A stretch of DNA of 32,827 nucleotides from Caballeronia sp. (GTDB lineage: Bacteria > Pseudomonadota > Gammaproteobacteria > Burkholderiales > Burkholderiaceae), in the NCBI RefSeq assembly GCF_028292365.1, contig NZ_JAQGMM010000091.1, positions 1-32,827 on the forward strand, given 5' to 3'. The position numbers were made by a program, and so were the translations under genes. The notes beneath the pieces are model-generated. The model saw only the letters and a list, made by a program, of their open reading frames with translations, had not been told where the DNA came from and made no database searches. Positions 24,907-31,506 of the stretch are shown here, in pieces; position 1 is the stretch's first letter, and each line of letters starts with the position of its first letter.

Positions 24907-25207
24907 GGGGAGGTGACCTCGGTTGAGTTTTAAAGGAAGCGGTCTTTTCGTCACTTGTCGACAGCTTGTTTGGCTGCTTAAGCCCAAACTCGACATATCG
25001 ACCAGGTAGCAGTGAATCGGCTGCAATAGCTGAGGAGAGTAACGGCACGCGAAACCATCACAAACCAAGAAATCCCGATTTGCAAATAGGTATCGATGGA
25101 AATGCGGTGGAAATGCGTTTTCGGCATAAAACGCACGGGGCATACCCACCGGGACAACAAGCCTGCAATTAATTGCCTTGCTAACTACTTTGTGATTTAA
25201 TGCGGTC
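24907..25207. promoter_or_regulatory. Divergent control region between the yehZ-like gene and a MarR gene
   Basis: 301 bp, AT-richer than its surroundings near the MarR start, with no credible gene. It contains a tandem repeat of TGGAAATGCG at 25097-25106 and 25108-25117 (11-bp period, one helix turn). It also contains TTGCCTTGCTAAC at 25173-25185, which recurs as TTGTCTTGCTAAT at 25652-25664. Promoters of both genes must lie here; I cannot fix them. Confidence 0.45.
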
Positions 25208-25624
25208 ATGTTCGATCACTGCCTTTACTTCAACTCGGCTGCCCTCGCCCGTCTCGTGGAGCGGGAGTGGACTGTTGTATACGCAGAATTCGGGCTAACA
25301 CCACCCCAAGGATTTGTGCTTCGAGTCGTGCTGGCTACGCCCGGCTGCCTCAGCAGTCAGGTGGCCGACATCCTGGGCATAGCGCGACCCACCGCAACCA
25401 GACTGATCGACAGCCTCTGCGAAAAGCAACTCGTTGAACGCCGCCAAGCCAAGGAAGACGGCCGGGAATGGACGGTCCATCCCACTTCATCCGGTCTGGC
25501 GCTCGATCGGCCAATCAATAACGCCAGCGCCAAAATTGCACGAACCTTGCGCGCAAAGATCGGCCCGGATTTGTTCGAATCGGCGGTCACATCCATGCAC
25601 GGCGTGAGGAAAGCTTTGGTGTAA
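25208..25624 (+). CDS. MarR-family transcription regulator
   Basis: 138 residues with the MarR winged-helix layout. Helices from YAEFGLTPPQGFVLRVVL lead into CLSSQVADILGIARPTATRLIDSLCEKQLVERR, the recognition helix, followed by the wing DGREWTVHPTSSG. Dimeric MarR proteins usually repress neighbouring genes until a small ligand binds. It is divergent from the yehZYXW-type operon, so it may control that operon or itself. The C-terminal dimer helix is rather short. Confidence 0.85.
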   Translation: MFDHCLYFNSAALARLVEREWTVVYAEFGLTPPQGFVLRVVLATPGCLSSQVADILGIARPTATRLIDSLCEKQLVERRQAKEDGREWTVHPTSSGLALDRPINNASAKIARTLRAKIGPDLFESAVTSMHGVRKALV

Positions 25625-25682
25625 GTCCAACGCTTTTTTAAGGTCAAATAGTTGTCTTGCTAATCATAATGGAGGCAAGGAA

Positions 25683-25952
25683 ATGGATAGCGAGTTGCGG
25701 CGCATGGCCGTGGTTGAAAAGCGCGTGGGGTGGCGATGGTCGCCAGTACGCGCCGCCAGCGCGGTTATGGCAATCCTTGGACTGGCAGCGCTGCTGGTCG
25801 CGCTTGCCTGCTCTGTCTCAAGCAACCGCGCAAACAATGCACGATGCCTTCAGGCATTCGCAAACGATGAACATCGGAGTCTCGACGCTTTTTTCCAGGA
25901 CCCGGCGCTGCAGGATTCGCTTGTGCAAGCGATCGATCAATGCTCGCGGTGA
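25683..25952 (+). CDS. Small single-helix membrane protein of unknown function
   Basis: 89 residues. The ATG follows GGAGGCAAGGA, a good ribosome site. A basic N-terminal segment (KRVGWRW) is followed by one membrane helix (ASAVMAILGLAALLVALACSV) and a 40-residue outer part with two Cys (NNARCLQAF and the terminal QCSR). These could form a disulphide in the periplasm. It lies 58 bp after the MarR gene and may be co-transcribed. I do not recognise a family. Confidence 0.6.
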   Translation: MDSELRRMAVVEKRVGWRWSPVRAASAVMAILGLAALLVALACSVSSNRANNARCLQAFANDEHRSLDAFFQDPALQDSLVQAIDQCSR

Positions 25953-26005
25953 ACGTCGACCGATCGTCGTCTTTGAAAGCGGCGCCGCGTGCAGCAGACG
26001 CATTT

Positions 26006-26440
26006 TCAAATGCTTTGCATGTGGTCACGGTCTTCGGCGGGCAGCGATGAGAGCCAGTTTTGTTCAGAACCCGGTTCCGGTAGCACATGGCCGTATTCGA
26101 TCATCTGCGCCGGAGGCAGTTCGGATATATAGGCCCAGACGTACCGCTTGGCAACGGCTGTGGTTTTCGAAATCGCGTCGACAATGCCCTCAAGCAACTC
26201 ACGCTTGCGCTCTGCGGTGCGACCGGCACGAATGTGTCCGTGTACGAAAATCTGTTCCGAACGAAGGGGACTTCCACCCACGAAATGATTGCCTTGCGGC
26301 ACTTCGTTGAAAATCACCTGAGCGAAGAATGACTGCGCGCCGGTGGCCTGATTGTGAATCCGGGTGATGTCTTGTGCTATGCGTTGTTTTGCATCCGCAG
26401 AGAGGCGGCCGGTGGCAGCAGAAACAATATAGGTAGGCAT
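26006..26440 (-). CDS. Tautomerase-superfamily enzyme with a full cis-CaaD/Cg10062-type active site
   Basis: 144 codons from ATG 26440, chosen so that Pro follows the initiator Met and becomes the N-terminal catalytic base. A start three codons upstream would block this. Counting from Pro1, the residues used by cis-3-chloroacrylic acid dehalogenase are all present: Pro1, His28, Arg70, Arg73, Tyr103 and Glu114. The segments GNHFVGG, IFVHGHIRAGR and AQMIEYGHVLPEPG are collinear with cis-CaaD. Cg10062-type homologues share these residues but dehalogenate poorly, so the natural reaction (hydration or decarboxylation of an unsaturated acid) is open. It is monocistronic or follows the MarR gene upstream on the same strand. 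Two palindromic sites lie in front of it. Confidence 0.88.
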   Translation of the reverse strand: MPTYIVSAATGRLSADAKQRIAQDITRIHNQATGAQSFFAQVIFNEVPQGNHFVGGSPLRSEQIFVHGHIRAGRTAERKRELLEGIVDAISKTTAVAKRYVWAYISELPPAQMIEYGHVLPEPGSEQNWLSSLPAEDRDHMQSI

Positions 26441-26538
26441 ATGGACCATCCTTGAGCAAGAAAAAAATGCCTTCGTTGCTGCGATTCATCTGCTGCATAC
26501 GCAATTACTGTGCAACTGATGAGGATCAGCAACGTACA

Positions 26539-26552
26539 GTTGCAGCTACAAC
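26539..26552. promoter_or_regulatory. Palindromic operator copy 1 before the tautomerase gene
   Basis: GTTGCAGCTACAAC, a near-perfect 14-bp palindrome, 99 bp before the tautomerase start. Same pattern as the sites at 26583 and 27212: GTTG(C/T)A-NN-T(A/G)CA(A/T)C. Probably bound by the MarR protein encoded just upstream. Confidence 0.65.
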
Positions 26553-26582
26553 TAATTAGACAAATGCACCAGCGACGAGATA

Positions 26583-26596
26583 GTTGTAGCTACATC
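26583..26596. promoter_or_regulatory. Palindromic operator copy 2 before the tautomerase gene
   Basis: GTTGTAGCTACATC, starting exactly 44 bp after copy 1, about four helix turns, so both face the same side of the DNA. It lies in the gap 26441-26678 between the tautomerase and MarR genes, which holds no gene. Confidence 0.65.
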
Positions 26597-26678
26597 TTAT
26601 TGCTGGCACTACGGGCCAGATACACGTGTTAACCCGATAGTCGATTCAACGAACCGTCAGTCGAAACTGACACAAGCG

Positions 26679-27110
26679 TCACACCTCTCGCCCCACACCC
26701 TGAAGCGTTTCGAGCGCTTCCAACAGCCGCTTGCTGGCTGGCCCCTTCATGAACTTTTGAACTTCGCTTTCAACCTGTTTCTGGGCGACCTGCCAGTGAG
26801 GCTCCGCACGTCGCAGCATTTTCAACCCCTCCTTGCTCAGAGTCGCGACCTTGAAACGGGCGTCTTCTTCACTGCCGACCTTGACCCAGCCGGCATCGAT
26901 CAAGACCTTGAGGTTTCTCGAGATAGTGGTCTTATCCAGCGCCGCTTCCACCGCGATCTCAGTGAAGGTCGCCGATCCAAGGCGCTCGAGCGCGCGGAGA
27001 AGCGAGAACTGCGTAATTTTTAATCCGATCGGCCGAAGCGCGTCGTCGTAGACGCTTGTTAAAGCGTTTGCCGAGCGACGGAATTGTGTGCAGTAACAGT
27101 CCGTGAACAT
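26679..27110 (-). CDS. MarR-family transcription regulator next to the tautomerase gene
   Basis: 143 residues from ATG 27110 (GGAA ribosome site); an in-frame ATG at 27146 adds 12 residues without a good site. N-terminal CTQFRRSANALTSVYDDALRPIGLKITQFSLLRAL is the MarR dimer and first helix region. FTEIAVEAALDKTTISRNLKVLIDAGWVKV is the winged HTH, and the wing is EEDARFKVATLSKEG. It probably represses the tautomerase gene and itself through the three related palindromes at 26539, 26583 and 27212. The inducing ligand is unknown. Confidence 0.9.
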   Translation of the reverse strand: MFTDCYCTQFRRSANALTSVYDDALRPIGLKITQFSLLRALERLGSATFTEIAVEAALDKTTISRNLKVLIDAGWVKVGSEEDARFKVATLSKEGLKMLRRAEPHWQVAQKQVESEVQKFMKGPASKRLLEALETLQGVGREV

Positions 27111-27494
27111 GACATTCCAGATTCGATTAGCGGCGAATATTCCCAAGCCGTTGCGATACCGCAGTTAAGCACCCTCTTGGCACGGGGAAAACGTCGTTGG
27201 CGCCAAAATAAGATGCATATGCAACTGCTTTAGTATAGCTCGCATCTCGCGTAGTGCGTCAATGCCAGATCACTGGAAGTGCTTCGTAGATCAGAACATG
27301 CGGCGCCCGACCCGCTCGTTTATAGACAACGGCATGGCGTCAGTTCGTCTTCAGTAGGGTCTTACGTAGCGTCTTAGGTGCCGCTCAAATTCTTTCACCC
27401 GATATCCGGGATCTTTCGAATCCCTCGAGCATCGCCTGGCTCGCGTCACTCAATCACATGCAATAGGGCCGATGCGCCGCGCAACGGTACCCGT
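27111..27494. other. Non-coding gap between a MarR gene and the H-NS-like gene
   Basis: 384 bp. It contains the MarR promoter with a palindrome at 27212-27225 and a short repeat of TCTTA with CGTAGCGTCTTAGG near 27360. No reading frame here resembles a protein. Confidence 0.5.
27212..27225. promoter_or_regulatory. Palindromic operator copy 3 before the MarR gene
   Basis: On the minus strand GTTGCATATGCATC, matching the pattern of the two sites before the tautomerase gene. It lies 102 bp upstream of the MarR start, which suggests autoregulation. Confidence 0.6.
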
Positions 27495-27809
27495 TCAGGC
27501 ATCTACCAGGAATTCGTCACGGTTTTTGTCGACGATCCAGTGGGGAGCCCGACCACGGCCAGACCAGGTCGCGCCACTCACCGCATCACGATATTTTGGT
27601 GCGCCCGTTGTAACGGCCACTGGTGCGCTTGTCTTGACCTGAGTGTTATGTCCCATCAGCTCGGCAAGCGAGATCTTATATTCGCCCATCTTTGCGACTA
27701 TTTCAGCGAGGACGATTTCGGCCTGGCGTTGTCGGGCGACGTTCAATTGGTCCTGAAGCGCTTCGCGTTGCGCGAGCAATTCTTTAAGGGTGGGCATTTC
27801 CGTTTGCAT
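27495..27809 (-). CDS. H-NS/Bv3F-like nucleoid protein
   Basis: 104 residues. The N-terminal coiled coil (TLKELLAQREALQDQLNVARQRQAEIVLAEIVAKM) is the dimerisation part. The C-terminal KYRDAVSGATWSGRGRAPHWI is the DNA-binding signature, with its GRGR hook that reads AT-rich minor grooves. Such proteins silence acquired DNA. The first Met may be at 27809 or 27797. A TATAAT overlaps the first ATG, so the shorter start or a nearly leaderless message is possible. It is transcribed alone. Confidence 0.93.
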   Translation of the reverse strand: MQTEMPTLKELLAQREALQDQLNVARQRQAEIVLAEIVAKMGEYKISLAELMGHNTQVKTSAPVAVTTGAPKYRDAVSGATWSGRGRAPHWIVDKNRDEFLVDA

Positions 27810-28520
27810 TATAAAAAGTCGTTCTTTGAAGTTGTATGGGTGTTCGGCAGCGTATTGATCAACAAAGGCCAGCGCAGAAGGAATCGCGTTTTAATAGCGG
27901 CTTCGCGATTGTGTTTCAGCCAGCCGGCCCCCTGGCGAACAGATCAAGCCTGCCGGACCGATGGTTGCCGGATTAGCGGCATTCCAGGCTGCGAACTTTG
28001 TCGGAGTCTTCAGTCGCCGTGACGCCGCCACGACAACTGCCGTATCAGCCGACGATTCAAGAGGTGCTGCCTGCACGCAGGGGTTCCCCACGGGCCTCTT
28101 CACTGAAACAGCGGTAGTGTACGCGCATCACGCCGGGTCGACTCGGGAACAGCGAGGTTGCGGGTCAAGGGATACCAATACCACGCCCAGCCCAACTGAT
28201 CCAGACATCGATATTAACGGCATCCTACACGCAGCGCCAGACAGCGCCAGACACTGAATCTGGTGAAACAATTCATTCGCCGCAAATTCCGACTCGTTAA
28301 GGAAACGGAATTCGGAAAGTGAATTCGCAAGTGTACGATCGTTCAGCTCGCGGAGTTTGCCGAGCGTAACGTATCGCCGGAGCGATACGCATGCGGCAGT
28401 ATTCCGGGCCCATTTTCACGCTTCTAATCCACCTGGCCGCCTTAATCATCGATACGCAGGAAGCTTGATGAAAGCATGAGATCGCGGAATCAAACAGAAA
28501 AATAGAACGAACCAGCAGAT
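27810..28520. other. 711-bp stretch without a recognisable gene
   Basis: Frames of 60-100 codons exist on both strands (for example 27961-28257 plus and 27891-28103 minus), but none has family resemblance or a good ribosome site. It contains a short tandem GCGCCAGACA near 28231-28251, an inverted GAATTC pair near 28309-28326, and the hairpin at 28370-28389. It may be remnant DNA of lost genes beside the H-NS-like gene. Confidence 0.5.
28370..28389. repeat. Perfect 8-bp stem with CGGA loop
   Basis: CGTATCGC-CGGA-GCGATACG forms a perfect hairpin about 130 bp beyond the end of the LysR gene. There is no T-run, so it is not a standard terminator. It could be a REP-like element or a protein site. 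Confidence 0.4.
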
Positions 28521-29375
28521 TCACCTGTTCGCCAGGCGCTCTATGACCAGGTCAAGCAGCGCCCTCAGTCTCCCAAGCCGGCGCAGGTCGCGATGGTAGC
28601 CGAACCAGACGTCGCGACCCGGCGGGCCCCCTCCCAGATCGATGCGGTGTATGCCGGTCGTATTGTCGCCGAGCGCACAAGGGAGGACGGCTAGTCCGCC
28701 GCCCTCCGCGCACATCCTGGCTTGTGCACCGCGGTTGTTGCTGCCGAACGCAACGTGCGCTTTCGGCAGCAGGCGTTTAGCCCATTCGACGTCGGGCAGC
28801 GTTCCAAATGCGCTGTCCATGGTGACGAGGTTATACCCTTCGCCGTCGCCGGCCTGTGGCGGAACCATGTCGACTGGAGAATACAGCGCGTAGTCCATGT
28901 GCATGAACTTTCGCTGAATCACGTCGGGTTCGTCGAACTGCGTAATGCGAAACAGCAGATCCGCGTCTCGCCTTGCCAGATTAAATTGGCGGGAGTCGGT
29001 CACGAGCTCGATGCTTACGTATGGATTCGCCCTCAGGAATTCGGCGAAGAGTGGCGTCAGGACATGAATGCCAAACCAGTCCGACGATGAAACCCGCAGC
29101 ACGCCCGTCAGATGCTGCTCCTTGCCGGCCAACGAGCGCTCGAACGCGAATGCGTCCTCCTCCATACGCTCCGCGTGCATCAGGACGGCTGCTCCTTCAT
29201 CTGTCAGGACAAAGCCGTCTGTGGTGCGTTGAAAGAGGGTTTGGCCGACTGCTGATTCAAGGGCTCGCAGGCGGCGACCCATTGTCGGCTGTGTCTGACC
29301 GGTCTGTTTTGCGGCCGCGCCGAGCGAACCCGTGCGCGCAATCGCCAGGAAAATCCGAACGTCACCCCAGTCCAT
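28521..29375 (-). CDS. LysR-family transcription regulator
   Basis: 284 residues. The N-terminal HTH is MDWGDVRIFLAIARTGSLGAAAKQTGQTQPTMGRRLRALE, a variant with TMGRR in place of the usual AVSRQ. The effector domain follows from residue 90. The ribosome site GAGG lies 5 nt before the ATG. The gene is divergent from the quinone oxidoreductase gene with 111 bp between, the classic LysR arrangement, so it probably controls that gene in response to an unknown small molecule. Confidence 0.93.
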   Translation of the reverse strand: MDWGDVRIFLAIARTGSLGAAAKQTGQTQPTMGRRLRALESAVGQTLFQRTTDGFVLTDEGAAVLMHAERMEEDAFAFERSLAGKEQHLTGVLRVSSSDWFGIHVLTPLFAEFLRANPYVSIELVTDSRQFNLARRDADLLFRITQFDEPDVIQRKFMHMDYALYSPVDMVPPQAGDGEGYNLVTMDSAFGTLPDVEWAKRLLPKAHVAFGSNNRGAQARMCAEGGGLAVLPCALGDNTTGIHRIDLGGGPPGRDVWFGYHRDLRRLGRLRALLDLVIERLANR

Positions 29376-29486
29376 TTTGCCTCATGCATAAACGTTTGGT
29401 CGTCGTGCAATAACGTCGATTGTCGTAATTTCCCGCATGGACGAAGATGAATCAAGCAAATTCGCTCAATCGCCGGGAGAAACACC

Positions 29487-30473
29487 ATGAACATGCAAGC
29501 GCTGGTTCTGAACCGCTATAACGGGCCGCTTGAACTGACAGAGCTCTCTCGCCCAAGCGTGGGACCCGGACAGGTGCTGGTCCGAATTAAAGCGAGCGGT
29601 TTGAATCCACTTGACACCAAGATTCGCGCCGGTAGCGCAGCGCATGCCAAGCATCCGCTGCCGCTGGTGCTGGGTATCGACATGGCGGGCGTGGTCGAAG
29701 CGGTCGGGCCGGGCGTTGCTCAGTTCAAGGTAAGTGATGAGGTGTACGGAATGACTGGCGGTGTTGGCGGCATTCAGGGTTCGCTCGCCCAGTTTGCAGC
29801 AGTCGATGCGCGTCTGATCGCGTTAAAGCCCTCTAACCTGTCGATGAAAGAGGCCGCCGCCCTGCCGCTGAGCTTCATCACGTCTTATCAGGGAATCGTG
29901 GACAGGGCGCGGCTTAAAGCGAGGCAAACTGTGCTTGTACAAGGCGGAGCAGGGGGTGTCGGACACGTGTCCGTGCAACTCGCGCAAGCGTTAGGCGCCC
30001 GCGTTTTTGCAACGGTGAGCAAGGGTGATGCCGAACTCATGGCGAGTTATGGCGCAACTGCTATCGACTATCGTGAATATTCAGTCGAACAATACGTTCA
30101 GGAACACACCGGTGGAGAAGGTTTTGACCTGGTGGCCGACACGGTTGGCGGTGCAACGCTGGACGCGTCGTTTTCAGCGGTCAAGCAATTCGGGCATGTG
30201 GTGAGCGCGCTCGGCTGGGGGACACACGCCCTTGCGCCGTTGTCATTCCGCGAAGCAACGTATTCGGGCATATTCACGCTCTCCACGCTGCTAACCGGCA
30301 AGCATCGTGAGCACCATGGGGAAATGCTGCAAGTAGCGACGCAACTGGTCGAAGCGGGAAAGGTCGTGCCCAGAGTGGATCCTCGCAGTTTCGACCTGGC
30401 TAGCGCGGACCTCGCTTATCAGGCAATTACAGCGGGAACCACCAAGGGGAAAGTAGTCGTCGACGCTCAATAG
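29487..30473 (+). CDS. Zinc-independent quinone oxidoreductase (MDR family, zeta-crystallin-like)
   Basis: 328 residues. The N-terminal GroES-like fold is followed by a Rossmann domain with the NADP-binding GGAGGVG at 153-159. It has LGIDMAGVVEAVG and SGLNPLDTKIR, typical of QOR-type medium-chain reductases, and lacks the structural zinc Cys cluster of alcohol dehydrogenases. It likely reduces quinones or enones with NADPH in the cytoplasm. The ribosome site GGGAGAA precedes the ATG. It is divergent from and probably regulated by the LysR gene. Confidence 0.92.
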   Translation: MNMQALVLNRYNGPLELTELSRPSVGPGQVLVRIKASGLNPLDTKIRAGSAAHAKHPLPLVLGIDMAGVVEAVGPGVAQFKVSDEVYGMTGGVGGIQGSLAQFAAVDARLIALKPSNLSMKEAAALPLSFITSYQGIVDRARLKARQTVLVQGGAGGVGHVSVQLAQALGARVFATVSKGDAELMASYGATAIDYREYSVEQYVQEHTGGEGFDLVADTVGGATLDASFSAVKQFGHVVSALGWGTHALAPLSFREATYSGIFTLSTLLTGKHREHHGEMLQVATQLVEAGKVVPRVDPRSFDLASADLAYQAITAGTTKGKVVVDAQ

Positions 30474-30512
30474 TGAATGAGGCCGCGCTCATCGCAGCCG
30501 CCGGAAAATGCC

Positions 30513-31403
30513 CTACCGCGATAACGCGACGTCCGCCGGTCGCGCGAACCGCTTGGCTCCAACCACGCATAGCACCACGGCCGTTGCAACGGCCACCATC
30601 GGCCAGCCGACTGGCTCATGCAACAAGGTCGCGGCAAGCACGAGTCCGAAGAACGGCTGCAGTAATTGCAACTGCCCCACTGCCGCAATACCGCCCTGAG
30701 CCAGCCCTCGGTACCAGAAGACAAAGCCGATCAACATGCTGAACAAAGACACATAGGCAAGGCCCATCCATGCCGATCCACCCACGTCGGCCCAGGTCGA
30801 CGGCATGGTGATCAGCGCCAGCGGCGCCATGATAGGCAGCGACAACACCAGCGCCCACGAGATCACCTGCCAGCCGCCGAGCTTGCGCGAGAGCCGGCCG
30901 CCTTCGGCGTAACCCAGCCCGCAGACAATGATGGCCGCGAACATCAGCAGATCGCCGACAGGCGACGCCCCCGTTCCCCGGGCTAGCGCAAAACCGGCTA
31001 CAAGCAACGCGCCGAAGCCGGAAAACAACCAGAACGCCGGGCGGGGATGTTCGCCTCCTCGCAGCACGCCGAAGATGGCGGTCGACAGCGGCAGCAATGC
31101 AACAAACACAACTGAATGAGCGGCGGTGATGTGCTTGAGCGCAAGGGCGGTCAGCAGCGGAAAGCCGATGACGACGCCGCACGCCACCACCGCGAGCGAG
31201 ATCAGATCGCTTCGTTCGGGCCGCTTTTGCCGGAACACCAGCAAGAGCGCAAGTCCGAGCAAGCCCGCGATTCCCGCACGCGCGACCGTGAGGAAGACCG
31301 GGTCGAAGGCTGCGACCGCGACGCGTGTTGCGGGCAATGAGCCGCTGAAAATCAGCATCCCGAGAAAACCGTTCATCCATCCGCTTGCCGTCTTGTCCAT
31401 CAT
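30513..31403 (-). CDS. EamA/DMT-family inner-membrane transporter
   Basis: 296 residues with about ten membrane helices in two five-helix repeats. The second repeat contains AYVSLFSMLIGFVFWYRGLAQGGIAAVGQLQLLQPFFG, the typical EamA end motif. Members export amino acids or other metabolites; the substrate is unknown. It converges on the oxidoreductase gene with 39 bp between. It is divergent from a MocR regulator, which probably controls it. Some frames overlapping it on the same strand are shadows. Confidence 0.92.
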   Translation of the reverse strand: MMDKTASGWMNGFLGMLIFSGSLPATRVAVAAFDPVFLTVARAGIAGLLGLALLLVFRQKRPERSDLISLAVVACGVVIGFPLLTALALKHITAAHSVVFVALLPLSTAIFGVLRGGEHPRPAFWLFSGFGALLVAGFALARGTGASPVGDLLMFAAIIVCGLGYAEGGRLSRKLGGWQVISWALVLSLPIMAPLALITMPSTWADVGGSAWMGLAYVSLFSMLIGFVFWYRGLAQGGIAAVGQLQLLQPFFGLVLAATLLHEPVGWPMVAVATAVVLCVVGAKRFARPADVALSR

Positions 31404-31466
31404 GCTCCCCTATTTTCAGCTAGCAGTATCGGGCCGCAAAGCATGGATTTTCCAGAGACAGTGCAC

Positions 31467-31486
31467 TACAGTTACGGAAAACTGTA
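31467..31486. promoter_or_regulatory. Inverted-repeat operator between the EamA and MocR genes
   Basis: TACAGTT, a 6-nt spacer and AACTGTA form a perfect 7-bp inverted repeat, 20 bp upstream of the MocR start. A further half-like ACAGT lies at 31458-31462. Direct plus inverted half-sites are usual for MocR/PdxR regulators. Confidence 0.65.
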
Positions 31487-31506
31487 TGGGTTAAAAATCA
31501 GTACAC

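Noticed and set aside
23977-25209. 410-residue start for the binding protein
   Set aside because: The first 101 residues match no family and would bury a clear signal peptide that begins at 24906.
27961-28257. 98-codon plus-strand frame as a gene
   Set aside because: No ribosome site, no recognisable motif, and composition unlike a folded protein.
30616-31380. 254-codon minus-strand frame within the EamA gene
   Set aside because: Same strand, different frame; Arg-rich and without membrane helices, whereas the overlapping frame is a typical ten-helix transporter.
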